From Knoellia aerolata DSM 18566 (GTDB lineage Bacteria; Actinomycetota; Actinomycetes; Actinomycetales; Dermatophilaceae), in contig NZ_AVPL01000036.1 in the NCBI RefSeq assembly GCF_000768695.1, positions 1-38,973 on the forward strand: a stretch of 38,973 bases of DNA. The letters run 5' to 3'. Below are positions 26,407 through 33,602 of the stretch, in pieces. The notes beneath the pieces are model-generated. The model did no database searches, had not been told where the DNA came from, and was given only the letters and a program-made list of their open reading frames with translations. Each line of letters opens with the position of its first letter. Positions within the stretch are counted from its first letter, which is position 1. The position numbers were made by a program, and so were the translations under genes.

Positions 26407-26450
26407 GCGTCTGCGTGGTTGGTCAGGAACCTCACCATCCGCGCAGACGC
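26407..26450 (-). terminator. Second hairpin between rplY and pth
   Basis: GCGTCTGCG (26407-26415) pairs perfectly with CGCAGACGC (26442-26450). The stem continues inward for about eight more positions with a wobble and two mismatches around a short loop. It directly abuts the stronger hairpin at 26451-26486. No T-tract is present, so it may be a terminator or an RNA-processing structure. Confidence 0.5.
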
Positions 26451-26486
26451 CGGCAGGCCCGGTCCGCATACGGACCGGGCCTGCCG
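26451..26486 (-). terminator. Perfect 16-bp hairpin after rplY
   Basis: CGGCAGGCCCGGTCCG (26451-26466) and its exact reverse complement (26471-26486) flank the four-base loop CATA. It starts 24 bases after the rplY stop and is one of the strongest hairpins in the window. It is probably the rplY terminator of the GC-rich, U-tract-less type common in actinobacteria. Three GTGGAG-type heptamers (26488-26508) lie between it and the stop. Confidence 0.7.
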
Positions 26487-26509
26487 GGTGGAGCGTGGAG
26501 CGTGGAGGC

Positions 26510-27202
26510 TCAGGCGTCCTCGGACGTCTCGGCGCCGCCCTCGGCGGACTCGCCCTCGGCAGCCTCGCCCTCGGCGGCCTCGACGTCGGCGTCGGACTCC
26601 TCGTGCTCGATGCCGGCCTCGGCCTCGGCCTCGGCGAGCTCGGCCTCGAGGGCCTCCGCGGAGATCTGCTGGGTGACGTTGACGACGAGCATCTCGGCGT
26701 CGGTGACGAGCGTGGCGCCCGCGGGCAGCTCGACGGCGCCGGCGAGGATCTGGGTGCCGGCCGTGAGGCCCTCGACCGAGACGGTGATCGACTCGGGGAT
26801 GTTGGTGGCCTCGGCCTCGACCTGCAGGCTCGAGTTGTCGAGCGTGACGACCGTCTCGGGGGCGGCCTCGCCCTCGAGGTGCACGGAGACGTCGACGGTG
26901 ACCTTCTCGCCCTTGCGGACGATGACGAGGTCGACGTGCTCGATGACCGGCTTGATCGGGTCGCGCTGGACGTCCTTGGCCAGGGCCATCTGCTCCGTGC
27001 CGTCGAGGACGATCGTGAGGAGCGCGTTCGGGTTCTTGAGCGCCATCATCGCGTCGTGGCCCGGAAGCGTGATGTGCACCGGGTCGGCGCCGTGGCCGTA
27101 CATGACGGCGGGGATCTTGTGGTCGCGGCGGATCTTGCGGGCCGCGCCCTTGCCGAACTGGGAGCGGGCCTCGGCCTGCAGCGTGATGGTGTCGTTGGAC
27201 AC
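26510..27202 (-). CDS. rplY: 50S ribosomal protein bL25, long (CTC) form
   Basis: This 230-residue protein has the 5S-rRNA-binding L25 domain at ~1-95 ([32 protein letters not shown]), then the TL5/CTC domain at ~96-185. An acidic Glu/Ala-rich tail of about 45 residues ([12 protein letters not shown] and similar) is typical of actinobacterial members. It binds 5S rRNA at the central protuberance of the large subunit. GTG 27202 follows AGGAGA with a 6-base gap. The gene order before pth matches other actinobacteria. The tail is low complexity and may vary in length. Confidence 0.95.
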   Translation of the reverse strand: MSNDTITLQAEARSQFGKGAARKIRRDHKIPAVMYGHGADPVHITLPGHDAMMALKNPNALLTIVLDGTEQMALAKDVQRDPIKPVIEHVDLVIVRKGEKVTVDVSVHLEGEAAPETVVTLDNSSLQVEAEATNIPESITVSVEGLTAGTQILAGAVELPAGATLVTDAEMLVVNVTQQISAEALEAELAEAEAEAGIEHEESDADVEAAEGEAAEGESAEGGAETSEDA

Positions 27203-27422
27203 GGGAGTCTCCTGGAGATCGGGGCGAATCGGTCAGGTGGACGTCGAGTGGACTCGACGCAGCGGTGGCCTCGACGCGGGACACGGCACGGACAGGCGCG
27301 CTGGTCCACGGAGAGCCAGGGGTCCACGACCTGTGACTTCGATGACCACCGCGTCGATCACGGACGTGCGACCGAACATCTCTGGCCGGTGCAGCGTCCC
27401 TCGCCGAGGCAACCCCGAGAGT
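27203..27422 (-). promoter_or_regulatory. rplY upstream region with 18-bp palindrome
   Basis: The 220-base gap holds a near-perfect palindrome at 27242-27259 (CGTCGAGT, GG, ACTCGACG), 40 bases before the rplY start. A -10-like TAGACT lies on the minus strand at the far end, next to the stop of the transporter gene. If that is the promoter, the leader is about 200 bases and the palindrome would be an mRNA hairpin near the ribosome site. No strong -35 is visible. Confidence 0.35.
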
Positions 27423-28457
27423 CTAGGCGACCGGGTGGGGGGCAGGCCAATCGGCCTTCGTGGCCGCCTCGCTCGGGTCACCGACCTGCGGGTATGCCGT
27501 CCGCCCACCGTCGTCGTCGCCGTCGTCCTTGGGCTCGCCGAGCCGCACGCCGACGACCCCGGCGAGGATGAGCAGCCCGCCGGCGAGCTGGATCCAGCCG
27601 GGCAGCTCGTCGAGGAGGACCCAGGCGACGAGGATCGCGAAGAGGACCTCGGAGAGGCCGACGAAGCTCGCGACCGTGGCGCCGACGAGCCGAGTGCCCA
27701 TGACACCGACGGCGTAGGCGAAGGCGGCCGCGACCACGGCGAGCTCGGCGATCGGCACCCACCACGCGGTGGCGAGGCCGGCGATCTGCACGCTGTCGCG
27801 GGCCGTGGCGTAGTCGATGAGCCCCGTGGCGCTGGCGGCCACGAGCGCCAGCGCACCGACGCCCAGCCCGAAGCCCGCGAGCGCCAGTGGCGGGAGCGAC
27901 TCCTCGTGGTCGTGGCTCGACGACACGTAGAACGTCGCGAGGCCGACCGCGGCGAGCAGGCCCCAGACGACACCGACCCAGGAGATCTGCACGCCCGAGA
28001 AGACGTCGAGGACGAGGGCCAGGCCGAGCACCGACAGGGCGACACCGGCGAGGGTGAGCCGGGTGGGACGACGTCCGTGACGCGCCCACATCCAGCCGAC
28101 GACGAGGACGCTGCCGAGGTACTCGAGGAGCAGGGCGACCGCGATGGAGAGCGTCTCGACGGCGTTGAAGTAGGCGAACTGGCAGCCCGCGACCGCGACG
28201 AGGCCGAAGGCCGTGACGGCGCCGGCGTTGCGGCGCAGCAGGTACCAGCGCCCCCGCACGGCCCAGGCCGCCACCGGCACGAGGAGGACGGCGGCGATGC
28301 CCACGCGCCAGGTGACGACGCCGGCGGGCGACCAGCCGGCGAGAAGCAGGGCCTTCGCGAACGCGCCCGACGTGCCGAACGACGCCGACGCGAGCACGAC
28401 GAGGAGGAGTCCGAGCAGCACGCTGCGGGCGGAGCGGTGCGGGGTTCCGGCGTTCAC
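27423..28457 (-). CDS. EamA/DMT-family transporter
   Basis: This 344-residue protein has ten hydrophobic segments arranged as two EamA repeats, with the first-repeat pattern SFGTSGAFAKALLLAGWSP and the second-repeat segment LVGATVASFVGLSEVLFAIL. The C-terminal ~30 residues are hydrophilic and Asp-rich. It is likely an exporter or importer of small metabolites in the inner membrane; the substrate is not deducible. GTG 28457 follows GAGGTGAG. It is divergent from the CGNR regulator, a pairing that suggests the regulator controls it. It interrupts the rplY-prs stretch that mycobacteria fill with a lipoprotein gene. Confidence 0.9.
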   Translation of the reverse strand: MNAGTPHRSARSVLLGLLLVVLASASFGTSGAFAKALLLAGWSPAGVVTWRVGIAAVLLVPVAAWAVRGRWYLLRRNAGAVTAFGLVAVAGCQFAYFNAVETLSIAVALLLEYLGSVLVVGWMWARHGRRPTRLTLAGVALSVLGLALVLDVFSGVQISWVGVVWGLLAAVGLATFYVSSSHDHEESLPPLALAGFGLGVGALALVAASATGLIDYATARDSVQIAGLATAWWVPIAELAVVAAAFAYAVGVMGTRLVGATVASFVGLSEVLFAILVAWVLLDELPGWIQLAGGLLILAGVVGVRLGEPKDDGDDDGGRTAYPQVGDPSEAATKADWPAPHPVA

Positions 28458-28467
28458 GGACTCACCT

Positions 28468-28537
28468 CTGTCAGGAGTAAACTATGGCCTTGACCCTTAC
28501 CTCCGCCACGCTAGACCCGCCCGCTGTCAGGAGTCAA
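28468..28537 (+). promoter_or_regulatory. Divergent promoter region with two 14-bp direct repeats
   Basis: CTGTCAGGAGTMAA occurs at 28468-28481 and 28524-28537, 56 bases apart start to start; the second copy includes the ribosome site (AGGAG) of the CGNR gene. Between them TTGACC (28490-28495) and TAGACC (28512-28517), with a 16-base spacer, make a plausible plus-strand promoter. A minus-strand -10-like TAGTTT overlaps the first repeat region. The repeats could be operators allowing the regulator to repress itself and the transporter. Confidence 0.5.
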
Positions 28538-28538
28538 G

Positions 28539-29090
28539 ATGGTTTTTGCCCATGACACGGAGCTCTCGCTCCAGCACGCCGCCGAGCTCATCAACACCGA
28601 GCCCGGTTTCGGCGACTCCGCCGAGGAGGACCTGCCGACGCTCGAGGCGCTCGTGCGCCACCTCGACCGCTGGGAGTGGAGCGGGGGGCGGCCCCGGACC
28701 CGCGCCGAGCTCGAGGCGGTGCACGCGCTGCGGCCCCGGCTGCGCGAGCTGTGGACCCGGGACGTGGAGGGGCTCGTCGAGGGCGTCAACGAGCTGCTCG
28801 CCGAGCACCGCGCCCTCCCCCGGGTGGTCCGGCACGACGACCTCGGCTGGCACATCCACGCGACCGACGACGACGCCCCCATCGCCACGCGGGTGGCGGT
28901 CGAGGTGGCGATGGCCGTCACCGACCTCATCCGCGCCGGCGAGACCGAGCGGCTGCGGGTCTGCGCCGCCGACGACTGCGGCGACGTCGTCATCGACCTC
29001 ACGAAGAACCGGAGCCGGCGCTACTGCGACGGGACGTGCGCCAACAAGGCCCACGTCGCGGCATACCGCCTGCGCAGGCACACCACCTGA
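28539..29090 (+). CDS. CGNR zinc-finger (ABATE-domain) putative regulator
   Basis: This 183-residue protein has an N-terminal ABATE/DUF1470-like domain beginning FAHDTELSLQHAAELINTE. The C-terminal zinc finger is CAADDCGDVVIDLTKNRSRR followed by YCDGTCANKAHVAAYR; the four cysteines are present, while the name-giving CGNR is CANK here. These proteins are thought to be DNA-binding regulators and are often divergent from an EamA transporter, as here. ATG 28539 has AGGAG five bases upstream. It converges on prs with only 19 bases between stops. Confidence 0.88.
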   Translation: MVFAHDTELSLQHAAELINTEPGFGDSAEEDLPTLEALVRHLDRWEWSGGRPRTRAELEAVHALRPRLRELWTRDVEGLVEGVNELLAEHRALPRVVRHDDLGWHIHATDDDAPIATRVAVEVAMAVTDLIRAGETERLRVCAADDCGDVVIDLTKNRSRRYCDGTCANKAHVAAYRLRRHTT

Positions 29091-29109
29091 CGGCGAGCCG
29101 GGACCGGGG

Positions 29110-30114
29110 TCAGGCGCGGCCCCCGAAGAGGCTCGTCACCGACCCGTCCTCGAAGACCTCCTTGATCGCCGCGCTGATGAGCGGGGCGATCGACAGCACG
29201 GTGAGACCCTCGAACTCGCTCTCCGGCGCGATGGGGAGCGTGTTGGTGACGATGACCTCGCGGGCGGCGCAGTCGCGCAGCCGTTCTGTGGCCGGCGCCG
29301 AGAGGATCGCGTGCGTCGCCGCGATGATGACGTCCTTGGCGCCGTCGGCCCTGAGCGCGTCGGCGGCCTTGGCGATCGTGCCGCCGGTGTCGATCATGTC
29401 GTCGACGAGGACGCAGACGCGCCCCTTGACCTCTCCGACGACGCGGTTGGCGACGGCCTGGTTGGGCTGGTTGACGTCGCGCGTCTTGTGGATGAAGGCC
29501 AGCGGCACCCCGCCGAGGCGCTTGGACCACTGCTCGGCGACCTTGATGCGGCCGGCGTCGGGCGAGACGACCGCGAGGTCCTCGTGGCCGTACTTGGCCG
29601 ACACGTAGTCCGACAGCACCGGCTGCGCCATAAGGTGGTCGACCGGGCCGTCGAAGAACCCCTGGATCTGGTCCGTGTGCAGGTCGACGGCGATGAGCCG
29701 GTCGGCGCCCGCGGTCCTGAACAGGTCAGCCATGAGACGGGCCGAGATCGGCTCACGACCGCGGTGCTTCTTGTCCTGGCGGGCGTACCCGTAGAACGGC
29801 ATGACGACGGTGATCCGCTTGGCGCTGGCCCGCTTGAGCGCGTCGATCATGATGAGGTGCTCCATGATCGCCTCGTTGAGCGGCGCGCTGTGGCTCTGGA
29901 TGACGAACGCGTCGGAGCCGCGCACGGACTCCTCATAGCGCACGTAGATCTCGCCGTTGGCGAAGTTGTAGGCGCTCGTCGGGACGAGCTCGGTGCCGAT
30001 GAGCGCCGCGATCTCCTGGGCGAGCCCCGGGTGGGAGCGGCCGGAGAACATCATCAGCTGCTTCTTGGGCTTCTTGCGGATGTTCGCGGACTTCGGGCGG
30101 TCTTCCTTCGTCAT
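29110..30114 (-). CDS. prs: Ribose-phosphate pyrophosphokinase
   Basis: This 334-residue class I PRPP synthetase has HSAPLNEAIMEHLIMIDALK, FYGYARQDKKHRGREPISA, the VDLHTDQIQGFF divalent-cation site and the PRPP-binding loop VCVLVDDMIDTGGT. It makes 5-phosphoribosyl-1-diphosphate from ribose-5-phosphate and ATP for nucleotide, His and Trp synthesis and, in actinobacteria, arabinose donors. A 19-residue basic N-terminal extension (KSANIRKKPKK) is slightly longer than usual. ATG 30114 overlaps the glmU stop (ATGA), the standard glmU-prs operon. Confidence 0.97.
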   Translation of the reverse strand: MTKEDRPKSANIRKKPKKQLMMFSGRSHPGLAQEIAALIGTELVPTSAYNFANGEIYVRYEESVRGSDAFVIQSHSAPLNEAIMEHLIMIDALKRASAKRITVVMPFYGYARQDKKHRGREPISARLMADLFRTAGADRLIAVDLHTDQIQGFFDGPVDHLMAQPVLSDYVSAKYGHEDLAVVSPDAGRIKVAEQWSKRLGGVPLAFIHKTRDVNQPNQAVANRVVGEVKGRVCVLVDDMIDTGGTIAKAADALRADGAKDVIIAATHAILSAPATERLRDCAAREVIVTNTLPIAPESEFEGLTVLSIAPLISAAIKEVFEDGSVTSLFGGRA

Positions 30115-31601
30115 GCTGGGGCCTCTCCCTCGTCGGCGGTCGAGTCCGCGGACGATCCCGTATGCCGGGTGCCCGCCTCCGTGGCCGCCGCGGCGGCCGC
30201 CGCGGTCGGGGTGCCGGCGCGGGCCCGGGCGACCCAGCCGTCGACGTTGCGCTGGCGCCCGCGGGCCACGGCGATCTGGCCGGGCTCGACGTCACCGGTG
30301 AGGGCGCTGCCGGCCGCGACGTAGGCGCCGTCGGCGACGTCGACCGGTGCGACGAGGACCGTGTCGGAGCCGACGAACGAGTGCCGGCCGATGGTCGTGT
30401 GGTGCTTGGCAACACCGTCGTAGTTGGCGAAGATCGTGCCCGCGCCGATGTTGGCGCCCTCGCCGATCGTCGCGTCGCCGCAGTAGGTGAGGTGCGGGAC
30501 CTTGGCGCCGTCGCCGATGACGGCGTTCTTCGTCTCGACGAAGCCGCCGATCTTGCCCTTCGCGCCGAGGACGGTGCCGGGCCGGAGGTAGGAGTAGGGC
30601 CCGACCGTGGCCCCGGGTCCGATCTTCGCGAGGTTGGCCTCGGTCCGCTTGACCTCGGCGCCCTCGCCCACCTCGGTGTCGGTGAGGGTGGTGTCGGGCC
30701 CGATCCGCGCGCCGGCACCGACCGAGGTGGCGCCGAGCAGCTGCGTGCCGGGCAGGATCGTCGCGTCCCGGCCGATCGAGACGTCGCTGTCGATCCACGT
30801 CGTGGCGGGGTCGACGATCGTCACGCCGTCGCGCATCCACGACTCGTTGTTGCGCCGGTTGAGCTCACGGCCCAGGGCGGCGAGCTGGACGCGGTCGTTG
30901 ACGCCCTCGGTCTGCCAGAGGTCGTCGATGACGTGGGCGCTGACCCTCTTGCCGGCGTCGCGGGCGATGCTGAGGACGTCGGTGAGGTACTTCTCGCCCT
31001 GCGCGTTGTCGGTGCCGACCTGTCCGAGCGCCTCACGGAGCACCTCGACGTCGAACGCGTAGATGCCGGAGTTGATCTCGGTGATCGCCCGCTGCTCCTC
31101 GGTGGCGTCCTTCTGCTCGACGATGCCGGCGACACTCCCGTCGGCGTCGCGGACGATCCGGCCGTACCCCTGCGGGTCGGCGAGGTGCGCGGTGATGACC
31201 GTCGCCGCGCTGCCGGACTCCTCGTGGCGGGCGACGAGGTCGACGAGCGTCTCGCCGGTGAGGAGCGGCACGTCGCCGTAGGTGACGAGGACGGTCCCGC
31301 TGAGCTCGGTCGGCAGGGCGTCCAGGGCGCACTCGGTGGCGCGACCGGTGCCCTTGACGTCGTCCTGGTCGGCGATCGTCGCGGTGGCGTCGACCTCACC
31401 GATGTGGCTGGCGACGAGGTCACGCTCGTGCCGGACGACGACGGCGAGGTGATGGGGGTTCGTCGCGCGGGCCGCGACGATGGCGTGCCCGACGAGACTG
31501 CGCCCCCCGATCCGGTGCAGCACCTTGGGGGTGGCTGACTTCATCCGGGTCCCCTCACCAGCGGCGAGGATGATGACGGCGGCGGGCCGAGCAGTGGTCA
31601 C
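30111..31601 (-). CDS. glmU: Bifunctional UDP-GlcNAc pyrophosphorylase/GlcN-1-P acetyltransferase
   Basis: This 496-residue protein has a pyrophosphorylase domain at ~1-230 (ILAAGEGTRMKSATPKVLH, VTYGDVPLL, EINSGIYAFD). A left-handed beta-helix acetyltransferase domain follows at ~250-455 (GPYSYLRPGTVLGAKGKIGG, NYDGVAKHHT, ARGRQRNVDGW). It catalyses the last two steps to UDP-GlcNAc for peptidoglycan. The ~40-residue tail, including an Ala run, is low complexity as in other actinobacteria. GTG 31601 has GGGAG nine bases upstream; the operon continues into prs through a four-base overlap. Confidence 0.97.
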   Translation of the reverse strand: MTTARPAAVIILAAGEGTRMKSATPKVLHRIGGRSLVGHAIVAARATNPHHLAVVVRHERDLVASHIGEVDATATIADQDDVKGTGRATECALDALPTELSGTVLVTYGDVPLLTGETLVDLVARHEESGSAATVITAHLADPQGYGRIVRDADGSVAGIVEQKDATEEQRAITEINSGIYAFDVEVLREALGQVGTDNAQGEKYLTDVLSIARDAGKRVSAHVIDDLWQTEGVNDRVQLAALGRELNRRNNESWMRDGVTIVDPATTWIDSDVSIGRDATILPGTQLLGATSVGAGARIGPDTTLTDTEVGEGAEVKRTEANLAKIGPGATVGPYSYLRPGTVLGAKGKIGGFVETKNAVIGDGAKVPHLTYCGDATIGEGANIGAGTIFANYDGVAKHHTTIGRHSFVGSDTVLVAPVDVADGAYVAAGSALTGDVEPGQIAVARGRQRNVDGWVARARAGTPTAAAAAAATEAGTRHTGSSADSTADEGEAPA

Positions 31602-31639
31602 GAGGTGGGCTCCCGAAGATCGCGGCGGCGTACCGCGCC

Positions 31640-31645
31640 ACTGTA
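31640..31645 (-). promoter_or_regulatory. Putative -10 box for glmU-prs
   Basis: The minus strand reads TACAGT, a TANNNT-type -10, about 38 bases before the glmU start. This would give a 5' leader of about 30 bases that includes GGGAG. No clear -35 lies 17-18 bases upstream. The 125-base gap is divergent with the reductase gene. Confidence 0.35.
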
Positions 31646-31726
31646 CCGACGAGTCGGCGGTGTGCCGTCCTCGCCCGTTCGCGCTTCCACCTGTCGGTTG
31701 TCGGCGGGCGGTGCCATCGTGGAGCG

Positions 31727-32242
31727 ATGGCGACGATCTACTACACCGGATGCACCCTGGACGGCTTCATCGCGACGCCGGAGCACTCGCTCGACTGGCT
31801 CATGTCCCGCGACATCGACGGCGACGGCCCGATGGGCTACGACACCTTCTCCCCCCGGATCGGTGCGTGCGCCATGGGCGCATCGACGTGGCGGTGGCTG
31901 CTCGACCACGACCCGCAGGGCTGGTCCCCGAAGCCGACGTGGGTCTTCACCCACCGGGACTTCCCGGCGTCCGAACAGGTGCGGTTCACCACGGCCGACG
32001 TCGCAGAGGCGCACGCGCAGATGGTCGAGACCGCCGGCGACAAGGACGTCTGGCTCATCGGCGGCGGCGACCTCGTCGGGCAGTTCCACGACGCCGGGCT
32101 GCTCGACGAGGTGTGGGTCCAGTACGCACCGGTGACCATCGGCGCCGGTGCGCCGGTGCTGCCACGTCACGTGGAGCTGAGGCTCGAGGAGGTGGCCCGC
32201 AACCGCGACTTCATGTGCGGCCGCTACTCGGTCGTGCGCTGA
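31727..32242 (+). CDS. Dihydrofolate reductase-like (RibD C-terminal domain) protein
   Basis: This 171-residue single-domain protein of the DHFR/RibD_C family has IYYTGCTLDGFIATPEHSLDWL at the N terminus, AMGASTWRWLL and the NADPH-loop VWLIGGGDLVGQFHDAGLLDE, then a late VTIGAGAPVLP. Such stand-alone proteins are NADPH-dependent reductases of unknown substrate and are unlikely to be the main folate enzyme. ATG 31727 has a GGAG-like site close upstream. It sits between glmU and tRNA-Gln, and its stop is only four bases from the end of the opposite-strand tRNA gene. Confidence 0.88.
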   Translation: MATIYYTGCTLDGFIATPEHSLDWLMSRDIDGDGPMGYDTFSPRIGACAMGASTWRWLLDHDPQGWSPKPTWVFTHRDFPASEQVRFTTADVAEAHAQMVETAGDKDVWLIGGGDLVGQFHDAGLLDEVWVQYAPVTIGAGAPVLPRHVELRLEEVARNRDFMCGRYSVVR

Positions 32243-32246
32243 CCTG

Positions 32247-32325
32247 CTCCCCGGGTAGGAGTCGAACCTACGTCGCTAGTCCTGATTCAAAGTCAGGCGG
32301 GCCCTGCCGGCAGACCAACCGGGGA
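32247..32325 (-). tRNA. tRNA-Gln (anticodon TTG)
   Basis: On the minus strand the acceptor arms TCCCCGG and CCGGGGA pair perfectly. The anticodon stem CCTGA/TCAGG frames the loop CTTTGAA (anticodon TTG, reading CAA). The T arm is GTAGG-TTCGACT-CCTAC. The discriminator is G, right for glutamine; CCA is not encoded. By-eye folding leaves an odd D region (GGTC/GGCC stem, T rather than A at position 14, one extra base at 26) and a 9-base variable loop. In mycobacteria, as I recall, a tRNA-Gln lies at the same place, between glmU and a TetR gene. Confidence 0.9.
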
Positions 32326-32417
32326 ACGATGCGCGAGGCGAGCCCACGGCATACGACGCCCAAGGGTAGTTGACCTGCACAGAGGCGACGGCGGCCGCCC
32401 GACCGGCGCAGGGCACA

Positions 32418-33071
32418 ATGGTGCGAGTGAGTCGAGACGAGGCAGTGGCCAAGGCGCGCACTCCGCGGGGGCGGATGACCGGGGCGCAGCGACGTGAGCA
32501 GCTCATCGGCATCGGGCGCAAGCTCTTCGCGAACCGCGGCTACGAGGCGACGACCGTCGAGGAGATCGCCAGCGCGGCCGGGGTCTCCAAGCCGGTGGTG
32601 TACGAGCACTTCGGGGGCAAGGAGGGGCTGTACGCCGTCGTCGTCGACCGCGAGATCCAGTCCCTCCTCGGGGCGATCGCCGGCGCGCTGACCTCCGAGG
32701 GCGGCTCGCGCGCCCTGCTCGAGCGGGCGGCCATGGCGCTGCTCGACTACATCGAGACCTCGACCGACGGCTTCCGCATCCTCGTGCGCGACTCGCCGCC
32801 CGGGCAGCAGACCGGCAACTTCGCCTCGCTCATCTCCGACGTCGCCTCGCAGGTCGAGCACCTGCTCGCGGCCCAGTTCACCTCGCGCGACCTCGACCCG
32901 AAGCAGGCGCCGATGTACGCGCAGATGCTCGTCGGCATGGTCGCGCTCACCGGCCAGTGGTGGCTGGAGAACCCCAAGGCGAAGAAGCGCGACGTCGCCG
33001 CCGGGCTCGTCAACCTCGCCTGGAACGGCCTCACCGGCCTCGAGGCCAAGCCCCAGATCACCCACGACTGA
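32418..33071 (+). CDS. TetR/AcrR-family transcriptional regulator
   Basis: This 217-residue protein has an N-terminal HTH at ~25-70 (REQLIGIGRKLFANRGYEAT, VEEIASAAGVSKPVVYEHFG), then an all-helical ligand domain. It is likely a repressor of unknown target. It corresponds in position to the TetR gene next to glmU/tRNA-Gln in mycobacteria (from memory). ATG 32418 is chosen, with AGGG a few bases upstream; a TTG at 32370 and a GTG at 32427 are alternatives. The gap 32326-32417 should also hold the tRNA promoter, but no clear boxes are visible. Its 3' gap holds a long palindromic repeat. Confidence 0.92.
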   Translation: MVRVSRDEAVAKARTPRGRMTGAQRREQLIGIGRKLFANRGYEATTVEEIASAAGVSKPVVYEHFGGKEGLYAVVVDREIQSLLGAIAGALTSEGGSRALLERAAMALLDYIETSTDGFRILVRDSPPGQQTGNFASLISDVASQVEHLLAAQFTSRDLDPKQAPMYAQMLVGMVALTGQWWLENPKAKKRDVAAGLVNLAWNGLTGLEAKPQITHD

Positions 33072-33087
33072 CCCCCCTCCCGCTTCC

Positions 33088-33192
33088 CGACTTATTGCGC
33101 ATTCCGGTCCCAGCAGCGCGACTTATTGCGCATTCCGGCCGCACGAACGGCACTGGAGTGCGGTTCGTACGGCCGGAATGCGCAATAAGTCG
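33088..33192. repeat. REP-like palindromic element with an extra half copy
   Basis: The 20-mer CGACTTATTGCGCATTCCGG occurs at 33088-33107 and 33119-33138, and inverted at 33173-33192. The second and inverted copies extend to 30-base arms (33119-33148, 33163-33192) with one mismatch. They enclose a 14-base centre that can itself pair (GCACT with AGTGC). It lies between convergent TetR and VOC genes and is clearly AT-richer than its surroundings. It would work as a bidirectional terminator; it also looks like a repeated extragenic palindrome. Confidence 0.85.
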
Positions 33193-33215
33193 GGGGCCCG
33201 GGCGCGAGTCAGTGG

Positions 33216-33602
33216 TCAGACGGTGAAGTCGAGCTTGGGGGCGCGGACCTGCTGGAACTCGATGCGGTTGCCCACCGGGTCGTCGGTGTGGAAGCGCTGC
33301 GCGCCGGGGACCTCGTGGTTCCAGCGCACCTCTCCCCCGGCTCCGGCGATCGCGGCCGCGAGCCCGGAGACGTCGTCGACCCCGAAGCACGGGTGCGCCT
33401 TGCGGGCCGCGGCGAACCCGTCCTCGACGCCGCAGTGGAGCTCCTGCTCGCCGACGGCGAACCAGACGCCTCCGCGGGCGGCGAGCACCGGCGGCTTGGC
33501 GATCTCGGGCATCCCGCAGACGACCCCGTAGAAGTGGCGCAGCAGATCCTCGGTCCCGGGGGGGCAGGCGACCTGGACGTGGTGAATCCCGAGGACGGTC
33601 AT
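33216..33602 (-). CDS. VOC-superfamily (glyoxalase-like) protein
   Basis: This 128-residue VOC domain has the metal-ligand-type motifs GIHHVQVACPP at the N terminus, HPCFGVDDVSGLAAAIAG in the middle and DPVGNRIEFQQ near the C terminus. The family includes glyoxalases, dioxygenases and resistance proteins; no specific function can be assigned. ATG 33602 overlaps the stop of the methyltransferase gene (ATGA), so both are one transcript, likely under the MarR regulator upstream. Confidence 0.88.
   Translation of the reverse strand: MTVLGIHHVQVACPPGTEDLLRHFYGVVCGMPEIAKPPVLAARGGVWFAVGEQELHCGVEDGFAAARKAHPCFGVDDVSGLAAAIAGAGGEVRWNHEVPGAQRFHTDDPVGNRIEFQQVRAPKLDFTV

Noticed and set aside
31598-32170. 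Minus-strand frame opposite the DHFR-like gene
   Set aside because: It has no domain similarity and is antisense to a gene with clear RibD_C motifs.
32370-32417. TTG start for the TetR gene
   Set aside because: The added residues have no regulator-like sequence and no ribosome site; ATG 32418 gives the usual short N terminus before the HTH.
33088-33192. CRISPR-like repeat
   Set aside because: There are only three short copies, one inverted, with unequal spacing and no cas genes; a palindromic element explains it better.
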